NCBI GenBank assembly: GCA_020631735.1
Contig: CM036160.1
Span: 8,462,746 to 8,526,745 of the forward strand
Length of the DNA: 64,000 nt
Reading direction: 5' to 3'
DNA from: Saccharum officinarum
Lineage: Eukaryota > Streptophyta > Magnoliopsida > Poales > Poaceae
Below the pieces are notes generated by a model. The model was not told where the DNA came from, did not search any database, and was given only the letters and a program-made list of their open reading frames with translations. Positions 13,507 through 23,106 of this stretch are shown piece after piece (positions within the stretch are counted from its first letter, which is position 1; each line of letters begins with the position of its first letter). The position numbers were made by a program, and so were the translations under genes.

Positions 13507-15507
13507 GATTTTTGAGCAAGTAAAACCCTAGATCTACATTTCCAAACTTAACCAAAATTCTGTAGCAAAGATAAATAAAAATGAAAAAGATCTCATTTTA
13601 TACTGGGCCGGCCCGGAAAGTCGCGGCCCACATTCGCACGCGCGGCCCGCTCCCACGCCGGCCTGCTACGGCTCCCGCCGGCGCCGCGTGGACTGACCGG
13701 AGGGCCCACCGGTCGCGAGAGAGAGGCGGAGGAGGGTGGCTGTGGTCGCCGGAGCTCGCCGTCGGTGAGTCGCCGGTGAAACTGGAATGAACGAGCATAA
13801 CCACGTCATCGAACTACGTCGATTGGTGGCAAGAACGGGCGGCGGAGCAACGGGAAAGCACTCGCCGTCGGTCATGGCGGCACGGTGGCGGTGCGCGGCG
13901 GTACACCGGCGACGGTGAGCCCCTACCGCCTCAACCAAGCCCGCTCCGAGTTTCCTGGGGTCACTGGAACGCTAACTATGGGAAAAGGGAGGGATGAGAA
14001 GGGCCGAGCGCTCTGACCACGGTGGCCTCAAACTCCGGCGAGGTCCCGAACGGCGGCCATGGCGGCGGAAGTGAGCAATGTGGCCTCACCTTTGCTCAAA
14101 CGCTCCCGGAAAGGGGTGGAGGTGGTAGAGGGAGATGCTGTGGGGTCGCTGGCGGGAGGAATTGAGCCGAGACTCAACGGCGACGGCGCACGAGCGCGGG
14201 GAAGTGGCACGGCGGCAAGGCACCTCGGTGCTCCGCCCTGGCTCGGAGAGGGCGAGAGGGAAAAGAGGCGTGAGTGAGGGACAGGGACCGGCTTCGTGGC
14301 GTCCTTGAAGGCCCCTGTGTCTGACTAGTGGGACCACGGCCGGCGCATGGCCGCCACCGAGCCCCCATGCGTCGCCGCTGTCCTGCCTCCGGTCGGCCAC
14401 GACAGACAACGAAGTCGGGTTTGACTGAATGAAGGCCGTCATTCGATGACTGACAGCGCGATTTCAACGAAGAATATCTCCTAAACCCGCTTACGTTAGT
14501 CGAAGATGATTACACCAATTTTGTAGAGCTACATGAGGGCTACAAGTTTGTCAATTGGAGTTTGGACTGGTTCGGCCTGGATTTGAAACCACAGAGCTCC
14601 AAAGTAGTGTACTTGGAAACTGAAACCTAGTTTCAGTCACTAAGCCGACTGAAACTCATTTTTCCAGGCACCATATCTCCTAAACTATTTAGAACTAGGT
14701 GATGGTGATATTGACAATGTTGTAGAGCTATGTGTGGAAAACAACTTTGTCAATTGGCTCAAAGACGGGTTCGGCCTAGTTTGTGAGTTACAAGCTGCCA
14801 AAGCGAGGTACAGTGAAACGGTTTTCAGCTTCACACTTAGCCAAAATTTGCTAAGTCCCAAAACAGCCCCTAATACTGACTTGTGGGCCATTTTTAGCAT
14901 GCTCTGGTCATTTTCATGAGATGGCCATATTAGAACTTTTGTTCCTTATGAAATTCTCTACAACTTTGCTTAAGGTTGCTCCTCCATGCAAGATCTTTAA
15001 ACTGGACTTTTTAATTGGTCAAACCAGATCACTCTAGGGGTCCAACTTAGTCAACAACATTTGGAAGGGCAATTTGGTAATTTTGGTCAACATGAACATT
15101 GCTCCACTACTTACCCTAAATGTAATTAAGGTGTTATAAGACCTAATTAGCCACTCTACATATTGGTTGCACAAAGTTCCTAGTGTCACATACTTTGGAA
15201 CAAGTAATTCCATACTTTTACCCAAATGTTGCAAGCTCATGTTGCACATGTTGCATGAGTGTGTTGCATAACATTTGCTAATTATGTTCCACTAAAGTGG
15301 TTGACATGTCTCACAAAGGAAATTGCACATAAGGTACTTATGTTTTGCACACTACTCACTTCTTACTTCACATGAAATATAAACATATGTGGCAATGTTT
15401 CCAAAGTATGTTTTACATATTATAAGCTTATGCATGAAATGAATGATGCTTGCTTATGCTTATGCAAATGCAATGCAATTAAGGAGCTAAACACCTGAGG
15501 TGTTACA
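13507..15507 (-). repeat. Ty3 element 3' LTR (incomplete)
   Basis: About 2.0 kb matching 24977-26988 of the complete LTR. It ends on the plus strand with TGTTACA at 15501-15507. It contains a GC-rich island (13600-14450) in which the two LTR copies differ most, with several indels. Confidence 0.9.
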
Positions 15508-16115
15508 GCCCTCCCCTCTTATAAAAATCTCGTCCCGAGATTTGGAAAGCGTACCATTTTTCATAGAATTCCTTATAACCATCCCGCAAATAGTCCTCCC
15601 GTTCCCATGTAGCGTCACTTTCACTACCCTGATTACTCCACATTACTTTATACCACTTAACCACTTTGCTTCTAGTCACTCGTTCCTGAGTATCGATCAC
15701 TCGGACTGGCTTTTCTTCGTAAGTTAGATCGGATTCCAGCCTGATATCTCCTAACGGGACTCTTTCCTCAGGAACTCGAAGACACTTTTTGAGCTGAGAT
15801 ACATGGAAAACGTTGAATATGACACTCATTTCTGGAGGTAACTGGATTTTATACGCAACAGCTCCACTCTTGCCTATGATCTGGAAAGGACCCACGTATC
15901 TCGGCGCAAGTTTCCGCTTAACACCAAAACGTTGGACACTTTTCATTGGAGAAACTTTCAGATACACGAAGTCTCCAACTTCAAACTCGAGTGGTTTTCT
16001 ACGACGATCAGCATAACTTTTCTGTCTAGCTTGGGCGGCAGCCATATGTTTTTGGATGGTACGGACTTGTTCCTCAGCTTTATGAACAAAATCAATACCA
16101 TAATACCTCCTTTCC
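15503..16115 (-). pseudogene. Integrase C-terminal part: GPF motif and chromodomain-like end
   Basis: The frame 16045-15503 carries the integrase C-terminal domain (FEVGDFVYLKVSP, then RYVGPFQI, the GPY/F motif), FNVFHVSQLKK, and a terminal segment with KVVKWYKVMW and ATWERED. The last two have the shape of the chromodomain of plant chromoviruses, which is thought to guide integration to histone-marked chromatin. A frameshift near 16115 separates it from the integrase core. The stop codon at 15503-15505 lies inside the first bases of the 3' LTR, so the coding frame reads across the polypurine tract. Chromodomain assignment is by motif only; whether the aromatic cage is complete was not established. 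Confidence 0.75.
15508..15520 (-). promoter_or_regulatory. Polypurine tract of the Ty3 element
   Basis: On the minus strand AGAGGGGAGGGC abuts the LTR start TGTAACACC. The LARD-like element has the same junction at 40276-40289. It would prime plus-strand DNA synthesis. Confidence 0.8.
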
Positions 16116-17235
16116 CAGCTTCTACCCAGTTTAGTGGAGTTCTACACTTACGACCGTACAAAGCTTCGAACGGAGCCATCTTAATACTCTCTTGATAACT
16201 ATTATTGTATGAAAACTCGGCTAGAGGTAACCATTTTTCCCAAGAACCCTTGGATGAAATGACACATGCCCGCAACAGATCTTCCAAGATTTGGTTAACC
16301 CGTTTCGTCTGTCCTGATGTCTGGGGGTGATAAGCAGAGCTTCTCACTAACTTGGTTCTCAGAAGGTGATGCAAGTGCTCCCAAAAGCGAGCAGTGAACT
16401 GGGGACCACGGTCAGATATGATAGTACGAGGTATCCCATGGAGCCGGACTATCTGATTGAAGTACAACTCAGCGTAGTCAGTGGGACGATAGTCCACTCT
16501 AACTGGAATGAAGTGAGCTGATTTGGTCAAACGATCCACAATTACCCAGATGGAGTTATGATTTTTTACAGTTGGAGGAAGTCCGACAATGAAATCCATG
16601 CTTATCTCTTCCCATTTCCAACCTGGGATAGAAAGTGGTTGAAGTAACCCAGCTTTCATATGCACAGCCTTAACTCTACAGCAGGTGTCACACCTAGCCA
16701 CATATGCAGCTATCTCTTTCCGCATCTTGGTCCACTAATAGTATGGCTTCAAATCATAATACATCTTATTGCTACCAGGATGGATGGACAACTTAGAAGA
16801 GTGTGCTTCAGACATAATATCATTTCGAAGCTCCCGGTCCTTAGGCACAACTAACCTATCCTTGAACCATAGTACACCCTCTTCATCTACCCTGAACTGT
16901 GTAGTTTCTTGCTCTTTCATCTTACGCTTGATGTGGAATATACCAGTGTCAGTCTTTTGGAGCTCAATAATTCTGCTTTTGAGAGTACAACTGACAGTGA
17001 TGTTGTACAAGACTGCTGGATGTAGAAGGCGAGATCGATGAAAATCAGTTTCAACTAAGGAATGGCAATGCGACTTACGGCTTAAAGCATCCGCAACCAC
17101 ATTTGCCTTGCCAGGATGATAGTGCACTTGAAGGTTATAATCTTTAATCAACTCGACCATCTTCGTTGACGCATATTCAACTCGGGTTGGGTGAAGATGT
17201 ATTTGAGGCTTTTGTGGTCTGTGTAGATATTGCAA
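16116..17235 (-). pseudogene. Integrase zinc-binding and catalytic core (broken)
   Basis: The part read first (17235-16735) begins in the tail of RNase H (HYHPGKANVVADALSRK) and carries the HHCC zinc-binding region (SIHPGSNKMYYDLK, later ARCDTCCRVK). A TAG at 16735-16737 interrupts it in frame. The core (16725-16116) shows two of the three catalytic acids, in MDFIVGLP and SDRGPQF. The third, the Glu of the conserved QTERVNQ-type motif, is Lys here (codon 16303-16305). This single change should abolish strand transfer, so the integrase is doubly dead. ALYGRKCRTPLNW marks the end of the core. The changes are of the G-to-A/C-to-T type. Confidence 0.85.
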
Positions 17236-17642
17236 ACATTGCCCAACAGGTAGTGCCGCCAGGCTTTCAAAGCATGAACAACTGCGGTGAGTTCTAAGTC
17301 ATGCGTTGGATAATTCGCCTCATGCTTCTGAAGTTGTCGAGAGGTATATGCAATTACTCGGCCTTCCTGCATCAGAACACCTCCCAAACCTATGCCTGAG
17401 GCATCACAATAAACATCAAATGGTTTCTCGATATCCGGTTGTGCCAAAACCGGAGCTGAGGTTAGGAGAGTTCGCAGTTTGTGAAAAGCCGCATCACACT
17501 CAGGAGTCCAGACAAACCTGGTGTCTTTTTACAGCAACCGAGTCATTGGCTTGGCTATTTTGGAGAAATCCGGGATGAAGCGACGATAATAGCCAGCCAA
17601 ACCAAGAAAACTCCGAACCTCGTGAACCGAGATAGGAGCCTT
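17156..17642 (-). pseudogene. RT end and RNase H domain (broken)
   Basis: Same frame as RT but after the TAG at 17643-17645. A further in-frame TAA stands at 17529-17531. The RNase H domain is clear: [17 protein letters not shown] with the first catalytic Asp, [17 protein letters not shown] with the Glu, and [15 protein letters not shown] with the second Asp. A frameshift near 17156 moves the rest of the domain into the next frame. In the intact family the domain degrades the RNA of the RNA-DNA hybrid. Confidence 0.85.
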
Positions 17643-18450
17643 CTAGTTCAGTACTTCTTGTACCTTGGTGGGGTCCACCATAATTCCCCCATCGGACAAC
17701 ACATGCCCAAGGAAAGGTACTTCTCGAAGCCAAAATTCGCACTTACTGAACTTTGCATATAGTTGATGTTCACGCAGTCTTGTGAGGACTATCCGCAGAT
17801 GTTCAGCATGATCTTCCTCATTTACAGAATATATTAGGATGTCATCAATAAATACCACCACAAACTTGTCCAATTCGGGCATAAACACCGAATTCATCAA
17901 GTACATAAAGTGTGCGGGGGCATTTGTCAAGCCGAAGGACATAACAAGATACTCATAAAGACCGTATCTGGTAGAGAAGGCAGTTTTTGGAACATCTTCA
18001 GGGCAGATTTTAATTTGATGGTAGCCAGATCTTAGATCGATCTTGGAGAAAACTTTAGCTTTAGACAACTGATCGAACAAGATGTCGATACATGGTAGAG
18101 GGTACTTATTTTTTACAGTGACTGCATTGAGAGGTCTATAATCTACGCACATCCGCAACGACTGATCCTTCTTCTTTACAAAGATAGCAGGACATCCCCA
18201 CGGCGACGAACTAGGACAAATCAACCCCTTCTTTAAAAGTTCATTCAATTGCACCTTAAGTTCAGCGAGTTCATTTGGAGGCATCCTATAGGGTCTCCTA
18301 GAAATGGGAGCCGTGCCAGGCAACAACTCAATTTTAAACTCCACATCCCGATCCGGAGGGAGCCCCGGCAAATCATCGGGAAAAACGTCCGGAAACTCAT
18401 TTACTACTGGAATTTCGGCCAACGCCTTTGCTTGCACAGCATGAACTCCC
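17643..18450 (-). pseudogene. Reverse transcriptase domain of the Ty3 element
   Basis: Frame 18437-17643. Visible RT motifs in order: [59 protein letters not shown], and the catalytic FIDD box in [12 protein letters not shown], followed by [11 protein letters not shown]. The core motifs and catalytic aspartates are kept. The reading is detached from gag-protease by a one-base shift near 18450 and ends early at a TAG (17643-17645). In the intact family gag and pol form one continuous polyprotein, so this copy would yield gag-protease only. Confidence 0.88.
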
Positions 18451-19906
18451 TAGACAAATCAACTTTTCTGGGAAGTTGTACCAGAAAACCCTTTTGATCT
18501 GTAGGATCTCTGAGCATAACTACTCGAGTGGATGTATCAATGAGTACCCCATTCTGACTCATCCAATTCATGCCCAGAATAACATCTATGCTTAAACCCG
18601 GCAAAACCACTAAGGCAAGCGAGTACTTTCGCCGTTCTATCTCAAGCTCAAGATTCCCCACTACTTTATTTGTGAAAATATTCTCACTTGCTGCGCTAAT
18701 ACAATAACCCCCACCTTCAACAGTATGCAATTTGTGTGCAAACTCTGATGCAAACTTAGGACTGATAAAGGAATGCGAAGCACCCGAATCAAAAAGTACC
18801 ACTGCAGGATGTTGGTCAACTAGGAACTTACCAGCAGTGACAACCTCACCAGATGGGATTTCCTCAATACTGTTATAATGAGCGTGCCCCTGACGGCCAC
18901 CTTGGTTGACATTCTTCTTGGGGTAAGGACAATTCCTGGACCAATGGCCTGGCTTGTTGCAGTTCCAGCAAGGCATGTTGCTAGGAGGGACACTAGAGCT
19001 GCCTTGGCCCGAATTACTCTTTGGCAGAGCCACTGTATATGCCTTGCGAAACCCAGTCTTCACTGGCGCCTTCTTTTGCGGAGGACGGAACTTAGCACTT
19101 GTGGCAGGAGGGCGAGGAGGAGCCCTCGGGGCAGCTGGAGCTCGAGACTGTGAAGCACTCGCCTCAATGGCCCTTTTGCGACTCTTAGAGACAGAATAAA
19201 TAGCATTGTTGTTCTCTTGAGTCAGAGCATCACTGATAAATTCATTAAAAGTAGTGCACTTGCTAGTGCCCATAGTCTTCATCAGCTTTGGGCCGAGGCC
19301 TCTTTTAAAGCTAGCAATTTTCTTGGAATCGGTATCCACAAACTCGGTGGCATACCTTGCCAGGTTATTGAAAGATTGTAGATATTCAGTCAAGCTTTTA
19401 TTTCCCTGCGACAGCCTCATGAATTCTGTGTGTTTGATAGCCATAAGACCTGGAGGAATATAATTCCCATGGAATGCAGCCTTGAACTGGTCCCAAGCAA
19501 TCGGGACATTTGCAGGCAGTGTGGAACGATAGTGGCTCCACCAAATACCCGCTGGACCATGCAATTGATGAGAAGCATATTCAGTCTTTAGCTCATCAGT
19601 TAGGCGAAGCAGACGAAACTTTTGTTCAATAGTATTCAACCACTCATCAGCTTGCAGTGGTTCCTCCGCCTCCTTAAAGAGCGGGGGCTTAGTATCAAGA
19701 AAGTCCTTGAAATCACTGTATTGATTGGGTTCTGGGCCCTGCCGGCCAGGACGAGCCTCCCGGTTAGCAAGCTGGCGCATAGCATCAGCCAGCATGCGTT
19801 GCCCCTCGACCACGGTCTGCATTAACTCAGCCGGGGTAGGTGGTGGCGGAGGGGGTGGCTGTTCCTCATCCTCATTGCCACGACCCCGATGAGGATTGTA
19901 TGACAT
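18404..19906 (-). CDS. gag: Ty3 Gag-protease
   Basis: About 500 residues from the ATG at 19906, which directly follows a TTTTGCAG splice-acceptor-like sequence. A proline run lies at residues 17-24. The retrotransposon gag core is about residues 75-200 ([34 protein letters not shown]). A basic Pro/Ala-rich linker follows. A single CCHC zinc knuckle ([14 protein letters not shown]) is at 313-326. The aspartic protease active site is LFDSGASH with Asp near 373. ILGMNWM, the second conserved protease block, is present. Gag packages RNA into particles; the protease would process the polyprotein. The ORF ends at 18404 in a wrong frame because of a one-base loss near 18450, so only its last few residues are abnormal. 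Confidence 0.9.
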   Translation of the reverse strand: MSYNPHRGRGNEDEEQPPPPPPPTPAELMQTVVEGQRMLADAMRQLANREARPGRQGPEPNQYSDFKDFLDTKPPLFKEAEEPLQADEWLNTIEQKFRLLRLTDELKTEYASHQLHGPAGIWWSHYRSTLPANVPIAWDQFKAAFHGNYIPPGLMAIKHTEFMRLSQGNKSLTEYLQSFNNLARYATEFVDTDSKKIASFKRGLGPKLMKTMGTSKCTTFNEFISDALTQENNNAIYSVSKSRKRAIEASASQSRAPAAPRAPPRPPATSAKFRPPQKKAPVKTGFRKAYTVALPKSNSGQGSSSVPPSNMPCWNCNKPGHWSRNCPYPKKNVNQGGRQGHAHYNSIEEIPSGEVVTAGKFLVDQHPAVVLFDSGASHSFISPKFASEFAHKLHTVEGGGYCISAASENIFTNKVVGNLELEIERRKYSLALVVLPGLSIDVILGMNWMSQNGVLIDTSTRVVMLRDPTDQKGFLVQLPRKVDLSREFMLCKQRRWPKFQ

Positions 19907-20569
19907 CTGCAAAATGCATAGCCAATGAGCACTGACGATGTGGGAAATTTGTAGATGAATTATTGTAAATATGTCAAACTGACTTCATGAAATAGACTTC
20001 TCAAAATACTCTTGGCACAATAATTCATCACAACCGCACAACCCATTCAAGCGGATCAAATGGCGCAATCATGCGATAGAATCCAACAAGATGTACTTTG
20101 ATAAAGGCTCACACACGAGGAGCACAGCAGTTACTGAACCGTTTACGTTAAAATCTACGTGATTTTTGATCTTTTGCCCGGTACTTGGATTCAGTTTCAA
20201 AGTGTTTAGTTGACTGAGAAAGGCTACTTCAAACTGATCACAAAGAGACTTCTCAACGGTAGAGTTCCATGGTGGATCATGACTAGCCACCTTGATACCA
20301 GCGCGTGCCAAGCAGCACAGCCTTATGTCGCGCGCCATAGGAGGCCCTCGGTTTCGTCGCGGCACCGAAGGGTACTAATCGTGACACCATCATCGAACGC
20401 AACACAATAAGACATCCAATTGCGATCGAAACTAACAGGTTCCAACTAAACATCCAGGAAACATAGGGTTCGACCTTATATCAGAAAAGTCAAGTTATTA
20501 CAAAGCCTCACTCCAACACAGGGAGGGCACAAAGGACGATCCTAACATCATAGCCACGTGATAACTACT
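19907..20569. other. Spacer between H3-like ORF and gag
   Basis: About 660 bp with no convincing coding sequence on either strand. On the minus strand it ends in TTTTGCAG just before the gag ATG, so it may be removed as an intron from gag messages. Confidence 0.5.
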
Positions 20570-21172
20570 CTAAGCATCGTCCTCAGAGTCGGTGTCAAGG
20601 ATCTCCTCTCCGTCCTCATCACTAACAGGCTCTAACTCCTCGTCTTCTTCTTCTTCTGGCGCTTCCTCTGGTGCGGCATCTTGGGGCCCATTGACCTCCA
20701 CTTCATCATCATCTTCAGCTATGAAGATTCCTGAACCCATGTCCTCATCGACATTGTTGTTTCGAGGCAGCAGGGGATTAAGCTCGTTGTTCAGGCGGTG
20801 CACTTCTTCATGAAGATTATCATTGTATTCTTCAGCATTCTTCAACTGTTGCTCGAGCTCAAACTGACGAGCTCTCAGAATGTTCTCCTCATGCCAGGCC
20901 TCATCCCTCTGGTTCATGACACGGACCAACATGTGTTGACAGTTGCAGTTTGCTACTGTCAATCTTTGGACTGCAAGGGTTTCCTGGTCACGATCACGAA
21001 TCACTTGCTCCAGTTGCTGACGCGCTGCATTCCTGGCAGCAGTCACTTCAGCCAACTCTGCCCTCAGCCTTTCCACCTCAGTAGGCTCAGGACGGGGCTC
21101 ACGTGGAGCGAGCTGGTGACGCGGTGCCCTGCCCCCAGTGGACTTACGAGCGGTCCTCTTGGTACGTGCCAT
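20570..21172 (-). CDS. Histone H3 tail-like, coiled-coil, acidic-tail protein of the Ty3 element
   Basis: An intact 200-codon ORF upstream of gag. The ATG at 21172 follows a TTGCTACAG acceptor-like site directly, so this start is natural. After the Met, residues 2-22 read ARTKRTARKSTGG, then RAPRHQLA. This matches the histone H3 N-terminal tail at 18 of 21 positions. H3 R2, T3, K4, R8, K9, S10, T11 and R17 are kept; Q5 is R, K14 is R, K18 is H and K23 is R. No histone fold follows. Residues 31-132 are a long heptad-rich coiled coil (VERLRAELAEV to HRLNNEL), and residues 141-200 are very acidic (DDDEVEV, EEEEDEEL, DTDSEDDA), like tails of histone-binding proteins. Inference: it could be methylated at the K4 or K9 equivalents and bind or titrate H3-tail readers, or the element's own chromodomain. 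No function is proven. It has no lesions, unlike pol. Confidence 0.85.
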   Translation of the reverse strand: MARTKRTARKSTGGRAPRHQLAPREPRPEPTEVERLRAELAEVTAARNAARQQLEQVIRDRDQETLAVQRLTVANCNCQHMLVRVMNQRDEAWHEENILRARQFELEQQLKNAEEYNDNLHEEVHRLNNELNPLLPRNNNVDEDMGSGIFIAEDDDEVEVNGPQDAAPEEAPEEEEDEELEPVSDEDGEEILDTDSEDDA

Positions 21173-21936
21173 CTGTAGCAACAAGATAAGATACGACTTA
21201 AAGTGAGGATCATTTAGGGGATACGAAATTTAATTTAGTCAGGAGTACTGAAATTTTTAAGGAGGGAGTAAATGATATGTATGATACAATTAAACATGAT
21301 GCATGCACGTTCCGTACGCCCTCTCACCTTAGTAGAAACCTAAAGTTCTAACGCTAGGCGGTGGCATACATACGTTCTCTCATATAAGCGAAACTATCGG
21401 TCTACTCATTACGCTGTTAGTGTACCTGCAGAAAACCTCATTTCAGCCCAACAGTTTCCCAATATATGCACACAAGAAAGCAGTAATTTAAATACTTTCC
21501 ATATACACATCCCCAGATGTATATACTTCAGTATCAAAGCTACCCGATATAAAGGTTCCCACAATTAAGTGCTTACGTAATTACATGGTTTAAACATGTA
21601 AGTATGCAAGTCACCAAAACTACTCTCCCCTAGATCGCCGGTTGAACGATCATGCTCTCACAACTCACACTTACCAGAGCGTCGAGGCAATTGATCCATA
21701 CATTACCACCCAAGTGGATGGCATCCATACAATATCACGTTGTATGGACGACGAAACAAAAACAAACAAGGCCCCCAAGTTAGTCTTTATAATAAGCCAC
21801 CTAAGAGTCCTTATTTGGGCTAAGGGATGTGATCACTGGCATACCTATGAAAATAATTTTTAATGTTTTAACCCCTTTTCATAATCAAATACTTTTGTTT
21901 TTAAATACTCGTACGATGTGTTTAATGTTGAATTAT
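21173..21936 (-). promoter_or_regulatory. Ty3 leader with conserved splice donor
   Basis: Non-coding leader between primer site and H3-like ORF. A donor-type GTAAGTGTGAG (minus strand, 21674 downward) is followed by GTTGTGAGAGCATGA. The LARD-like element has the same sequence at 35908-35931. Further down, TTTTCTGCAGGTAC (near 21430) and TTGCTACAG before the H3-like ATG are acceptor-like. Packaging signals would be expected in this stretch. It is alignable with 35550-36260 of the LARD-like element. Confidence 0.6.
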
Positions 21937-21948
21937 GCTCCGGTACCA
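21937..21948 (-). promoter_or_regulatory. Primer binding site of the Ty3 element
   Basis: On the minus strand TGGTACCGGAGC lies two bases inside the 5' LTR end. It is close to the initiator tRNA-Met site TGGTATCAGAGC used by many plant LTR elements. Confidence 0.8.
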
Positions 21949-22387
21949 GCTGTAACAGAACCGACCAAATTATAAGAGCACAAGTACAAAAACAAGCACC
22001 GAAGCGCTCAAATTTTCGAACTTGAGCCCATATAATCCCGGTAGTCAATCAAAACCACGAAGGATTTCAAACCAACTTGCTTACAACTAGGATCGCATCA
22101 TTCAACATACAACATCATACGTTACATTTCACAAGTAGTTCTGAACTAAGTTTACACACACGGAGTCACAATTATTACAAACCAAGTTTATAAAAGTAGC
22201 GGAAGCAAACACACACCAGTTGTTTAACTACTGCCAGTTTTGTTGATCAACATCCCACAAAAGCATCAGGAAAGTACATAAAAGATGATCACGCCCAAGT
22301 GATCTAGTCTTCGTCACCCGCAGGGTGGAGACAAGTTTTACAGAAGCCTTGATAGAGCATATCATCTGCAATAGGAGGGAATAAACC

Positions 22388-22409
22388 CTGAGTACGGGAA
22401 TGTACTCAG
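22388..22409 (-). promoter_or_regulatory. Conserved LTR stem-loop
   Basis: CTGAGTAC, a 6-base loop, then GTACTCAG. The same 8-bp stem with a different loop is in the LARD-like LTRs (35075-35096, 45189-45210). It sits between a GTAAGTC donor-like and a TTGCAG acceptor-like sequence in both families. Confidence 0.6.
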
Positions 22410-22691
22410 CTAGACTTACCCGTCGAAAACCAGAAATAAGATGACACCAAGGATTATGCAAGGCTTACACAAGAGGCTAGCTGACATAACATTTTGCATA
22501 AAGGCATAAGTACTTGAAACTCTTATAGCCTGTACTAGCAGTTATTTTTAGCATTTACCTGTCATCTATCTTAGCACCTGTACTAAACATACACTTGATT
22601 CTAATCAAACAATTATCATCATTAAATCCAGAGCAGGTATGAATTGTGGCAACATTGTATCATTCCCTTAACCACCGGTTCATTTAATGAG

Positions 22692-23106
22692 ATCTACGTT
22701 GCCGCTGCTCAAGTCAAGTGCTCACTAACCAGGAGCGACGGTGATTCGAATCGAATTCCTATCCAGCTGGAGGGGTATTTCTAACAGTCACCGCGCAGGC
22801 CCCTGCCAGGGTCGCACAAGCCACCTTTTCATATGATTCAGGAATCGCGGGTCCGAATGATGTCGCGACCCCAAGGGCGACACTCTGCCAGGTGATAGGG
22901 ACTCTAACCCCCCCTTGGTCTCACGCCAATGTCCCCAAGCACATCCTTTCTCTCCTCCAAGAAGCAACCTACCATTCGATTCCCGGCCTGAATCACATTA
23001 CTCGGCTTCGCGGTCGGAACGGCTTATCCGGCCAACTAAGTGTTAGACTGCGTTCAACATGACTCAAGGACGTACAGCAAATCGGTCCTTAAACGACTCA
23101 GACGGG
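22692..23106. repeat. 415-bp LTR block shared with the LARD-like element
   Basis: Reverse complement of 34379-34793 and 44493-44907 with about 8 substitutions and no indel seen by eye. The LTR sequence on either side aligns much less well. The frame open in the LARD copy is closed here by a TGA, so protein coding does not explain the conservation. Confidence 0.85.

Noticed and set aside
20570..21172. Real histone H3 gene or H3 pseudogene
   Set aside because: Only the tail is shared; there is no alpha-N helix or histone fold, and the ORF sits inside a Ty3 element in the sense direction with its own coiled coil and acidic end.
15813..21178. Plus-strand ORFs antisense to the Ty3 gag-pol and H3-like ORFs
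   Set aside because: Shadow frames of the minus-strand coding sequence without recognisable domains.
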